NCBI RefSeq assembly: GCF_048128805.1
Contig: NC_136004.1
Coordinates: forward strand, 16,678,185 to 16,742,184
Direction of reading: 5' to 3'
Length of the DNA: 64,000 nucleotides
DNA from: Centroberyx gerrardi
Lineage: Eukaryota; Chordata; Actinopteri; Beryciformes; Berycidae
In this document: one piece after another, positions 1-19,030 of the stretch
How positions within the stretch are numbered: the first letter of the stretch is position 1
Layout of the letters: every line of letters begins with the position of its first letter
Program-made: the position numbers and the translations under genes
Notes under the pieces: generated by a model
Databases searched by the model: none
Seen by the model: the letters and a program-made list of their open reading frames with translations, nothing else
What the model was told of the DNA's origin: nothing

Positions 1-330
1 TAATACATGATGCCACGTGGCTCTAGAAAAAAGTCATTATACCCTCAAGCAGCAATGTTTACCATGTCACTCAAAACAAGTTCATTAGCAAGAAACAAAA
101 AGAGTTTCTTTAAAATGCTTCAAGTCAACCCAAACTACATATCTTCTGTAAACGGTGGTGGAGGCACGACAGACTTGTATCAGGTCATTTTGGTGCTGCT
201 TTCAGTGATAACCTCTCCATGATGTCATGGAAAACCAGAATTGTGTTTTACAGAGGGGTGTACACTCCTACAGGGGAGCGGTGCCTCCATAGGCAAAAAC
301 AATTCTTGTATTGACCAGTTTCTCAGCATG

Positions 331-400
331 CACACACTCACACACACACTCACACACACTCTCACGCACACACAAACAAATGCACACACGCACATATAGC
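331..400. repeat. Degenerate (CA)n microsatellite
   Basis: An interrupted run of CA dinucleotides with occasional T. No coding signal is seen around it in 1-850. Confidence 0.8.
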
Positions 401-891
401 ACCAATAGAAAAGAACAGAATGTGAGGTGTGCTAAATGACATTTTAACAGATGTAGGGAAAATCATTTTTAGCTTCCCAATATTGTAGAGAGTTTTTGCT
501 GATTTGACCAGCCTATTTTAACACATACTCAATCTTGTAAATGGGTGATTAATCTGGTCCCTTTTTATATGTGTAGCAGAATGTCCATAATTTCCATTTT
601 TCTATGTGGCTGTTTGTTGGTGTGTTGTGATTACAAATGTAAGGAATATACTGCACCACAGTACATTGTTCTCTAGGGAAGAGTGCTGGGCTCCCTTGAC
701 CAGGGAGGAAATAACTTCCTTACAACTACTGTATAATGTGGCCATAGTGCACCAATGCAGGCAAAAATCCACATGAAGCAACAAAGTCTGGTTATACACA
801 CAGCATCACATTAGGACACCATATTAACAGCTGATAAAACAGAATCATAAATGCATACTGTCTTGACTGTAAAAGGAAAAGAAGAGCTTAC

Positions 892-1470
892 CACAGCCAG
901 TGTGCATGGAGCAGGTGCACTGAGTTCCTGTCAAACTCCCCGGTGCTCAGCTTACCCTGCGGAGCACGGTAGCATACTAGCACACAAGTCCCCCAAGAAT
1001 CCTGTCCCTCTCCGGGATTGGCTCTCTCCGCTGGAGTATTCCCAATCTGTGTCTCCCGTCGCACCCTCCTCCGCTCTCCTCCTCTCCCTCTTGGTGCAGC
1101 AGAGGCTCTGGTGCGCGCTCTGCCCCTCGGGGAGCCCCCTCCAGCAGACACACAGAGCGGACCGGTCGTGGGAGTTGCTCTCTTTCACTGGCCGAGCCTG
1201 CAAATGCAGCACCAGGGACCCTTGCCAGTTTCTCAGCTGTATGCAGTATTGATGGAGTTGCTGAGGGGATGCTAACACAGCACGAATTCTCACCGTTCCC
1301 TGCTCCCTTCCCTTCCTCCCACCCCTCCTCTCTGGCTCTCTCTCTCCTTTTCTCTCTCCCACTCACAGACACATCCACACACACTCTTCTAGAGGCTGCT
1401 CTGCTCTCTGTTCGGTTCCTTTCAGCCTCGCCTTCAGATGCCAAAGACCTGACTTGCCAGTTAAGCCTGA
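892..1470 (-). promoter_or_regulatory. Probable first exon and promoter of a gene leaving the left edge
   Basis: On the minus strand a good splice donor (GTG|gtaagctc) follows position 892. Upstream of it lies a G+C-richer, CpG-containing stretch (about 950-1250) and then a purine-rich GAGA tract (about 1310-1370), as in many teleost first exons. Several overlapping minus-strand frames are open here, including one of 87 codons that runs into the donor, but their composition is low-complexity Arg/Glu/Gly and I recognise no protein. It is more likely 5' UTR than coding. The rest of the gene would lie left of the window. The transcription start is not determinable; 1470 is only the edge of the open, CpG-bearing block. 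Confidence 0.35.
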
Positions 1471-2143
1471 TCAAAGACTTGCTGCCCCCCTCCCTATGTA
1501 CTGCCTGGTCTGACTGCCCACTTATCAGACCGCCTGCTTATTGTGCATACACTGGGCTGCATGCCTGTGTGGCTGCATGCCGGATTATCTGCTGTTGTAA
1601 AAGCATATGAATGTATATGTACAGCACATGACACATGACATGTACTGTATCTGTACTGACCACCTACTGGACCCAGGAGACTGTCCACTGACATGATAAA
1701 ATCTTGTTTAATGCACGGTCTGTCCTGCTACTTGTCAGTCAGATTGTACACATACTGCACAATACAAACCTCAAAGCTTCACTTCACTGTGTGCCATTCT
1801 TCTCTCATGAAGCAGTGCACAGCAGAGAGAAACAGTAAAAAAGTGCAGTTGTTGCAGTATAGCCCATTTTCAGTTAGGGGGTGTGCTGTAGTAGGATAAG
1901 CTCTTAAAAAGGTACACTGCATTTTACTGAATTGAGCTCCCAACATATTTCTGTTGTGTTGCTCATGTTGCCACTGCACTTACAACAGGGGGGGGGGGGA
2001 CCTATGTACCTTGCTGCCCCTATAACCGCTGTGACAAGGTCATTTACCTCACAGTCTCCTAGAGTGATTGCTTTTATGGAAATGCTGACTGCATATGTCA
2101 ATGTGTGTTTCACAGAAACAGTGTCACTCAGTGACACTGGATG

Positions 2144-2172
2144 GTGATGATAATGATGATGATAATGATGAT
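2144..2172. repeat. GATGATAAT-type short tandem repeat
   Basis: A short array of GATGAT/AATGAT units. No gene evidence is seen around it. Confidence 0.7.
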
Positions 2173-2448
2173 ACACTTGGAAATAAAATAGATTCTTTTA
2201 ATTAATGTACTTTTTATTCTTAGCACACAGTTTTATATATTAATGAAAAAAAAAGTATCATTATTTTCATTGAAAACCTTTACACTGTATTCTGAATTCT
2301 AACGGGTCCAAATAGCAAAGATAAAAAAAAAAAAAACATTAAAAAACACTTTTAAATTGGGACTGTTATATTTCTGCTGAAATCAATCTGAAGTCTTGTT
2401 CATCATGGTTCTCTACTCACTGTACCCTCTGCTGGCCACAAAGAGGGA

Positions 2449-2493
2449 TCCCTCTCCCTCTCTCTCTCTCTCTGTCTCTTTCTCTCTTTCTTT

Positions 2494-2532
<39 letters not shown>
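2449..2532. repeat. Compound (CT)n-(GT)n microsatellite
   Basis: A CT-rich tract of about 45 bases is followed directly by about 18 GT units ending at 2532. The Ser/Thr/His-rich or Arg/Glu-rich open frames across it on the minus strand are by-products of the dinucleotides. Confidence 0.95.
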
Positions 2533-2534
<2 letters not shown>

Positions 2535-4291
2535 CTAATTGTGTGCAAGTGTGCTGACAGCTGACACGTGCACATGTGCCTGAGTGTGTCTCTATGTTTG
2601 TGTTCCTCTCTGTGTGTATTAGGGCAGATGGGAGGTGGGTAAATATGGGAGCGGGGGGTGGGGGGGTAACGGGGTGCATGCACATCATGCACAGTGTAGG
2701 CACAACCAGATGACCGATCAACGCCCACGGGGCGGGCCGCCTTACATCACCGGTAGATCACTCAGTTTAATTGAATTACAGGAGAGCTCTAATCCGCATG
2801 GGCCAGGGAGAGCTGCACCATCCAAAAACCCAGATTAAGAGAGGCGAGTAAAGTGAATGAATCATTCATGGGCTAAAATATAAAATCATAGCCTGTCAAA
2901 ATATTAGGGTCAGCAGTTAGTAGGGTAGATTTAATCTCATTGACTCTTTCTCTGTAAATGGATTAAATCAGAGGTTGTATAACAGGGCAATAAAAGAAAA
3001 GAGCAAGTTACAAATATCTGTGGAACCCAGATACAGCTTGACATAATACAAAGTGATTTCAGTAATTAATTATTTGACAATTTAATATTTCTTCGCTTAA
3101 CAGAGAAATAAAAACATCCAAATCAGTCCCAATCATTACAATGTACAGCAGTGTACCAGAGCCAAATTGTGCATTAAGGACCCAGGCAGCTTCACGGTGC
3201 CAAGTCCCTCCCCGAAACGAAATTCAACACAGAAGAGCTGCGGCACTGGAATGCAACTCTTATTAAACTAAGCTATTCACTTCTGCCCTAGCAGTGGGCT
3301 GAGAGAGGAACTATTTATGTACTGTGTACTTCAGTACAGTTTTTAGATACTTTTTCTTTGCCTGAGTATTATAATTTTAAGGTACTGTTGTTTAGTTACA
3401 TTTCTAAAGCATATATGCAATTCTTTGACTCCATTTCCTTTATCCAACACATATATTTACTAGTTGTTGTGATGAAAAGGGTTTAGCATACACAATATAT
3501 TATGATCAGTTTATGAAACTTTTCAATTTCAAACCATCTAACTTCAAGAGAAAGAAATCAGAACAAGCATAGTGGACCACTGGCCCATTCAAGTTAACCT
3601 ACAGAGATTAATGCATTGTAGATGGAATACTTCCTAGTTCTGAAATACATTATATTCAACATTACTTGACTTTTTATACTTCAATACAGGTAAAGCAAAT
3701 ACTTCAATAGTCTTACCTACTGAATGGAAGGCCGATTTTACTTCTTATTCTATCATGATATTTCTAATTTCACTTAAATAAAAGTTCTACATACTACTTA
3801 CACTATTGTGCATATCTACTGGCAATTAAAAAGCCTTCCTATCATGTCATTTATCTAGGACACTGAAGATTTTGACTGAATCTGGCAAATGAACAATCCC
3901 AGTTGCTCATGGGTAATTCTCTCACATTAGTTACTTGAATATTTCTTAACACTTTTCCATTCTCATCAAATTTGCACAACTTGATGGGGACAATCTTTCT
4001 ACCAACCAGAATTACAGATTACAGAAATTGATACCTTCAATGAGAATTTCACTGAGAACTTAACAAATGAAAGATAAGCATGAACAGCTTTCATGCAAAC
4101 TTGGATCAGAAATATTTTATCCTTGTTCATTGTCAAAACACACAGATATGGCTTCTGAAATATTTCAAAAGTGACTTTCATTATCTCATCGCTAAATTCA
4201 CAAGCTCATGGATTTAATCTTCTTTTGCCATTTTCATGTCATTGAAGTCAAGTATATAAATGTGTAGAAAACACATTTGACAATAAGAAAG
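2533..4291. other. Intergenic, no gene seen
   Basis: No exon-like frame with splice sites is found. Positions 2710-2970 are less repetitive, with A/T-rich homeobox-type cores (TTTAATTGAATTA) mixed with short G+C blocks, and could be a conserved non-coding element. Positions 3320-3810 are A+T rich with recurrent TACTTNA-type strings and look like decayed mobile DNA. Confidence 0.5.
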
Positions 4292-4948
4292 CTACAAAAC
4301 CTCTGTCTTTAGGTACTGCTTTGTCCTTTGCTTCACCTGCGGGGTGTTTGGGAGGCTGGGTGGCTGCTGGTCGAAGTCCCCCATACACACAGCTATAAAG
4401 AAGAGGGTCCCGCCAATAAGCAGCGCCAGACCTGCGAACCATCCGGAGAACATGGCCTCTCCAAACTCCCAGCGCGGCACCACATCAGGCACGCTCTCGT
4501 CCCAGAAATCCACCACGGTCGTGTAGGCCACGATGGAGACGGGAGCCAGAGTGGTGAGCCCCGACACCCAGGCCAGCACCCCGCTGAAGATGAGGAGCCC
4601 TCTCTTCAGGCCCGGGTGTCCCGAACACACCTCCACCCCCTCCAGCCCCGGGAAGGTGACCAGCACAGATAGAGCTCCGGTCCCAATAGACACCGACATG
4701 AGCACCCTGGACACCTGCAGGTCCATCGGCAGCGCCAGGATGGACTCATAGGCCTTACACTGCACCCCGACCTCCTCGGTGAAGATGCAGGTGTGCCACA
4801 GACCGGAGTACCAGTTCTCCACTTCGTTCAGGTCAGAGTTCATTGTCTTCCACAGTGGAAGGAAAGTGGTGATGAGAGAAGTGACCAGACCCCCGAATGT
4901 CACAAAGAGTGCGGTTCTTTGCATCATTTTAGTCGTCAGAAAAACCAT
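4292..4948 (-). CDS. Claudin, claudin-22/24 type, single-exon
   Basis: Encodes a 218-residue tight-junction membrane protein. Claudins have four membrane segments and form or seal paracellular barriers through extracellular loop 1. The loop-1 signature is present: W46, G49-L50-W51, C54 and C64. Four hydrophobic segments fall near residues 10-30, 78-98, 118-138 and 165-185. The run LNEVENWYSGLW and the extracellular-loop-2 string WEFGEAMFSGWFAGL agree closely with mammalian claudin-22/24, which are also intronless. The start is set at the Met of MVFLTTK because this puts the first Trp at residue 33, as in human claudin-22. An upstream in-frame Met at 5065 would add 39 residues without claudin character. 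The C-terminus (TEVL) differs from the common -YV PDZ ligand. Exact orthology within the teleost-expanded claudin family is not settled. Confidence 0.88.
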   Translation of the reverse strand: MVFLTTKMMQRTALFVTFGGLVTSLITTFLPLWKTMNSDLNEVENWYSGLWHTCIFTEEVGVQCKAYESILALPMDLQVSRVLMSVSIGTGALSVLVTFPGLEGVEVCSGHPGLKRGLLIFSGVLAWVSGLTTLAPVSIVAYTTVVDFWDESVPDVVPRWEFGEAMFSGWFAGLALLIGGTLFFIAVCMGDFDQQPPSLPNTPQVKQRTKQYLKTEVL

Positions 4949-5588
4949 CTTCTGTGCCTCTTGTTGCCACTGACACACACACACCGCACACTCTGCGCTC
5001 CAGTTTCTGCTCCTCTTCAGGTCTTGGAGCAGGTTGAGTGTGAGAGGCTCTGTAGCCCGTCCCACCTGCTAGGGAAGTTGGACCGACCTATAGCCAGCCC
5101 ACCTCATCACGCTCCTTAATAAAATGCACCTGATAAGTGGGAGATAATCCAGGGCTGTGGCTTTACAACAGACACACTGTTTTGTCTCAGTGATAAATAT
5201 CATTGCGGTGAACAATGAGCACTGTTTTTAGATGAAACCAGATATGTCCAGTGGGATTCTGGGCTGAGTGTGTGCACAAGTAGACTTAAATGAATGAAAC
5301 ATGAGCAAGCTGGGCATGGGGGAACACACAAAAAGAAGAAGAGCCAAGAACTATCCCAGGGATGACCATAATGGCCCATTTCTATGGGACTCAAAGTCTA
5401 TGACCGTCTCTTGAAGTTCTAATTATTTCAGAGGAAACAATTTACTAATGTCACTGATAAGACTGGGGCATTATATTAGTCAAGGCGTTCCCACTTTAAG
5501 GAAATCAGGGGAAAAGCTTCTGATTTGCCAAGTGTCTCAAGTATCTAGGCTATGAATAGCACCTTGTGCTCACAGCAACACTACTTAC

Positions 5589-5722
5589 AAGGGAGTCGAA
5601 AAGAGTCCAACACTTGGTTAATTCCACTGTGAGTCTTTCTAGATCTTGTTGTACAACTGGCAGGGAACAGGAAATCCAATCTTGTGCCGCAGCATTTAGT
5701 TCAACGTCTTTCATTGAATCTA
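5589..5722 (-). other. Orphan exon-like segment
   Basis: This 134-base minus-strand segment is open and bounded by a good acceptor (ttctgttccag) and a good donor (CTT|gtaagt). The frame reads DVELNAAAQDWISCSLP, then VVQQDLERLTVELTKCW, a plausible amphipathic helix. A Met lies 8 bases inside. I found no convincing partner exons between 4950 and 7440 and do not recognise the peptide. It could be an exon of a small unannotated gene, a pseudo-exon, or chance. Confidence 0.3.
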
Positions 5723-7441
5723 CTGGAACAGAACATACAAAATGAATTATCCAACTTATTTTGGGATGTGAAAAAGGAAGTATCAACCATTCAAAAAAAA
5801 AGCAAAAACAAAACATTTCATCACTATCTCACCATTTCTTTAAGTCAGACTTATTGTAACTTGAGTTATTAGGGATGCCCTAATAGTGTTGTTTCTAAGA
5901 AACTGTTCCAACTTGTTCCAAATCTAAACTTAAGATATTTTACATCTAGCATCAAAGCCTTGCAGAAGTTGGAGGAATTTACCCACTCATACCAAGGGGC
6001 ATTGTCCGAACTTATCAACCATAGATCTGTGGAAACTGAAACTCAAGGACTGCTAATTTGATGAGATAGAGGTCAAGGATTAACCTCCAGGTTTGCCTGG
6101 CAGTATATATGGGTTACATGGCCTTTAGTTTATGGTCCTTTAGACAAGGACCTGGGTGAGAACTGATGTGTCAGTATCTAACATAAAAATGTTATAGTGC
6201 GTACACCACTGCAGTTATCAATAGACTAAAAGAGAATGACAACTGTACGTGCATCAGCTTTGATTTTTACAGATATTTCACATAATCCTGGAGGTCTGTT
6301 GCAGATTGGAGGTGTCCAATCTTGTTGGCAACAGCAACTGTGTGGCTGTGGATTGATTCAAATTACACAAAAAGTCAGTTTACCGCAGCAGCCGTACAGC
6401 TAAAGACAGTGTCAGAGTATATTCTGGCAGAAAGAGTTGGAAGCTTCGACAGAGAATGAGACCCATTGTGTTGGTATCAAGTTAGTCGAGCCTCCTCTGT
6501 GCCTGCATTTCACAAGGGGCTGGTGCACACTGTGCAAAGCGAATGACAGAGACCCAGTTCAACATGACTCATTTCACATGAGGATATTTAATAAGGCCTT
6601 AAATACATGGAACCCATGTGGGTAAACATTTAATAACAGCATACTGTTGTCACTAAATACACATCGCTATATTGTACAGGTAAAGAGAGCTGATGTCTTC
6701 GTCAGTTATAGTAGCAGGTGGTTATTATCACAAATATAAAGGTCTGTGTGCCAATGTCAAACATACATTAAACAAAACAGAAATAGCTTTGAGACAGACA
6801 TACTACACATCATATGCAGCTCATACGAATTATTCTGATTCCTGATTACATTTTAATTAAATCCTGCCTTGTTAACTGCTTGCAAACATTTTCAGACTTG
6901 AGAACAAAAGCGATGAATACAGATTAAGATAAATAATCCACATGACGGTATGTTTGAGTTAGTTGCATTTAGATGACTGAGGACCCTATTTGACCAAGAC
7001 ATTTCCTGAAACGAGAAGCAACACTTGAAAATTTCTATAGTGCCACCAGTATGAATTCTTACAGTACATTGCATATTTCAAACAAAAAACAAATGCAGCA
7101 ACAATACTGTGCAGAATAAAACATTGATTCGAGTTTTGCTCTAAAAGGGTCATTTTGATCAGGTAGCAATTCTAATCTGTGGGTTCATTCATCGCCAATC
7201 TCACTCCTAGTCGAGATGTAGAGCATCTGATTGCCTAAAGGTATGTTTTCATCTCACATGAAACAGGTACATTATACTGCATGGATAAAGGCAACTATTG
7301 GGAGTCAAGACACGCAAGGTCCAACATAACAAAGAAAAGTACTGCATGTGGGAGGAGGGAATGACTAGAAGTAGTGCGGAGGTGGAGGAGAGATGCAAGG
7401 CTTCTGCGAGAGGAGAAAAGAGCCCGGCTCTCCAGGTCATC
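5723..7441. other. Intergenic between the claudin gene and lztr1, no firm gene
   Basis: Two short plus-strand stretches after AG acceptors look faintly coding: about 5957-6056 (KLEEFTHSYQGALSEL) and 6379-6460 (VQLKTVSEYILAERVG). Neither has a matching donor or a recognisable family. The rest is A+T-rich non-coding DNA that includes the lztr1 3' flank. Confidence 0.4.
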
Positions 7442-16315
<8,874 letters not shown>

Positions 16316-18265
16316 ATGTGGGAGGTGAACATCAGCATGAAACTGATGGTTATTGAGTTTTTAGCCCGAATTGTGCTCAACTCACCTGAAGCCAACAGTC
16401 CTTGTTTTCAGTAAGTCACATTTATGAGATAAGATGAAACTTGAATGATTACCGTGGGGAAATTGTGTCTTTTCAGAAAATGTGTATTTCAACTCATTTT
16501 GAGCGACTCTCATCGACAGAGACCCTCGGATCATCCGTCTGGCTGACAAAGCCATCAGGAGCCTGATGGAGAAGCAGCAGCCCAGCTCCAGCCTCCTCGG
16601 CCCCCAGGAAGTGGCGATGCTGGTTGTGCCCAAAGTGCTGCAGGGCTTCTGGATTAATCCGGCAATCCTCTCGTCCGTACCCCCGCTGCAGCTCAGCGAC
16701 CTGGCCATCGGACTCACAAAGGCCGTTGAGGACAAGCTCTCCGCCTCTCTGACCTCCACGGACCGTCAGGCCGCCTTCTACCGCTCCATCCGGGATGAGA
16801 AGGTCCTTTCTATCCAGAACAAGGTCAGAGAGAGGTACACTCCAGACGTCCTGCTGGAGAAGCTGAAGTGCTTTGGGCCAGAGCTGCTGACCAGGATCGT
16901 TGACGTCACAGTGGGGGAAATCTGTGTGATGTTCGAGCCTCAGAAACACATGGAAATGTCTGAAGTGCTGACCACCAAAGAGGTAAGAAGACCTGTGCAG
17001 ATGTATGATCGAGTAGCTGGATAAGATACTGTGTAGTAAATTTTAAATTTTAAATCATTTTTCTAAAATTCAAACGGCCTCTCTCCCTCTTTAGGTGGAA
17101 CTAAATGATTCCACCCAGCCAGCTGTAATGGATGGAGCCGTGAACTCCACCCCCCTTGATGGAGATTTGAGCGAAGAGCCCGGCTTGGAAGAGGACACAA
17201 CACCAAGCCCAGAAATGGACTCTGCTGTTGGTTCAACTGCTCTAGTTCCTCTGACTCTCCCTACTGCAGCTCCTGTGGTTCCTGTGAGCCTCCCTACTGA
17301 AGCTCCTCTGGTTCCTCTGAGCCTCCCAACTGAAGCTCCTGCGGTTCCTCTGACCCTCGCTACTGATGCTCCTGTGGTTCCTCTGAGCCTCCCTACTGAC
17401 GCTCCTCTGGTTCCTCTGAGCCTCGCTACTGAAGCTCCTCTGGTTCCTCTGAGCCTCACTACTGAAGCTCCTGTGGTTCCTGTGAGCCTCTCTACTGAAG
17501 CTCCTGTGCTTCCTCTGAGCCTCCCTAATGAAGCTCCTGTGGTTCCTGTGAGCCTCCCTACTGAAGCTCCTGTGGTTCCTCTGAGCCTCCCAACTGAAGC
17601 TCCTGTGGTTCCTGTGAGCCTCCCTACTGAAGCTCCTGTGGTTCCTGTGAGCCTCCCTACTGAAGCTCCTGTGGTTCCTGTGAGCCTCCCTACTGAAGCT
17701 CCTCTGGTTCCTCTGAGCCTCCCAACTGAAGCTCCTGTGGTTCCTGTGAGCCTCCCAACTGAAGCTCCTGTGGTTCCTGTGAGCCTCCCTACTGACGCTC
17801 CTCTGGTTCCTCTGACCCTCACTACTGAAGCTCCTGTGGTTCCTCTGACACTCGCTAGTGAAGCTCCTCTGGTTCCTCTGAGCCTCCATACTGAAGCTCC
17901 TGTGGTTCCTCTGAGCCTCGCTACTGAAGCTCCTGTGGTTCCTCTGAGCCTCCCTAATGAAGCTCCTGTGGTTCCTGTGAGCCTCCCTACTGAAGCTCCT
18001 GCCATTACTCCAGTCCAGGGGCTTGACCAGCAGCCTGGTTGGCACTGAGGAGAAGGAGGAGGTGCAACAATCTTCTGACACCACATCAAGTAGGAATTCT
18101 TCATCAGGTCCGCTCACACTGTAGCTCATGTCTACTTCCTTCAAGGCATTGATTGTCCTCTTTTATTTTTCAGAGATCAAAAAGACCAAGAAGAAGAACA
18201 GAGTCCGACGCTTCTTCCGTCGGCAAACACTGAGGAAAACAGCTGAGGAAACAGAGAGGGACTGA
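16316..18265 (+). CDS. Unrecognised gene: helical domain, 11-residue repeat array, basic tail
   Basis: I do not recognise the protein. Exons read as 16316-16410, 16520-16982, 17095-18089 and 18174-18265, with consensus donors and acceptors. The first three are in phase. Exon 1 starts with Met right after an acceptor, so this may be the true start or an internal exon. Residues 1-186 look globular and helical (PKVLQGFWINPAIL; VRERYTPDVLLEKLKCFG), without signal peptide or membrane segment. Then comes an acidic linker, about 22 tandem APVVPVSLPTE-type units and a Lys/Arg-rich tail (RVRRFFRRQTLRK) before a stop at 18263. Oddity: the repeat frame meets a stop at 18046, whereas the frame one base along stays open to the donor at 18089 and joins exon 4 in phase. 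So there is an extra base near 18018-18021 (GGGG), a missed short splice, or a pseudogenising lesion. Divergent from lztr1. Confidence 0.6.
17245..18003 (+). repeat. 33-bp coding tandem repeat, about 22 units
   Basis: A contiguous 33-base unit encodes 11 residues (consensus APVVPVSLPTE). Variants swap Val/Leu at the third and sixth positions and Thr/Asn, Glu/Asp near the end. Units 9-16 are the most uniform, the outer ones the most divergent. There are no spacers, so this is a minisatellite. Because 33 is divisible by 3, two antisense frames also stay open across it; these are artefacts of periodicity. Confidence 0.95.
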
Positions 18266-18280
18266 AATCCCACTGCAAAA

Positions 18281-18286
18281 AATAAA
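18281..18286 (+). terminator. Polyadenylation signal of the unknown gene
   Basis: AATAAA lies 16 bases after the stop at 18263-18265. This supports 18174-18265 as the real terminal exon. Confidence 0.6.
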
Positions 18287-18395
18287 TTCAGTGTTGCATT
18301 GCAATCAGTCCCTGTCAGTCAATTTTTTTTCATTTACTGTGAATTGATGCATTGTAAAATTCAGAAATTATCATACAGGAATTGCATGATACATA

Positions 18396-19030
18396 CAGTC
18401 AACTGCAGAATTATTGTCACCCTTCATGAAAATGAGCAAAATTTATTGTATAAAATAAATAAAATTCTTTTTCTTTTTTTTATTGATCTCAGAATCCAGA
18501 AACTGTATTGCTTTCATCATTTCCTGTTTCACTGGGGTCAAAATATGAGGTTGCACACATGTAAAATCCATTTGTCATCCATCACTTTGTGGAAAATCAA
18601 AGAGCTTTCAGCTCAGAGGAGACAGATAGTAAAATACCACTAAGCACAGTCAGGGCAATAATCAAAAAGTTTTAGAAATCTGGAACAGTTGCAAATGCAC
18701 CAGGAAGAGGACGCATGTGCATATTGTCCCCATGAACAGGGAAGAAGATGGCGAGGGAGGCAAAGAAGAACCCAAGGATCACAGTTTCACAACTGCACAG
18801 TTGAGTGGAATGCTGAGGTTATCAAGTGTCAAAATCAACAGTTATGTCTCCATGTCAACAAGCTCTTTGGAAGGGTTGCAGGAAAGAAGCCCTTACTGAG
18901 TGCAACCCATAAACTGAAGCGCCTGAACTTTGCCAAGCATCACTGGAACTACAATTGAAATTGTATGTTGTGGTCAGATGAGACCAAAATGGAACTTTTT
19001 GGCCATGCACACCATCGGCATGTTTGAGAG
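18396..19030 (+). mobile_element. Tc1-like transposon relic, 5' end plus transposase fragment
   Basis: The left end (cagtcaactgcagaattatt, near 18399) resembles the inverted-repeat end of a fish Tc1-like family. About 0.5 kb further the plus strand reads broken transposase: GRVAGKKPLLSATHKLKRL, then a stop, then LWSDETKMELFG, the conserved DET region. The right end is not found; the element is truncated and dead. Confidence 0.8.

Noticed and set aside
952-1474. Nested minus-strand open frames of 87-165 codons
   Set aside because: Low-complexity translation of a G+C/purine-rich first exon; several frames open at once and none resembles a protein family.
2413-2728. Overlapping minus-strand frames rich in Thr/His and Arg/Glu
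   Set aside because: Produced by the CT/GT microsatellite; no splice or family support.
4949-5065. Upstream Met extending the claudin by 39 residues
   Set aside because: The extension lacks claudin similarity and shifts the first Trp away from its conserved position.
17245-18003. Regular short repeats that might suggest a CRISPR array
   Set aside because: Units are contiguous with no spacers, encode protein, and the host is a vertebrate.
17091-18144. Two long minus-strand open frames of 300 and 337 codons
   Set aside because: They are antisense shadows of the 33-base repeat; periodicity divisible by three keeps all their frames open.
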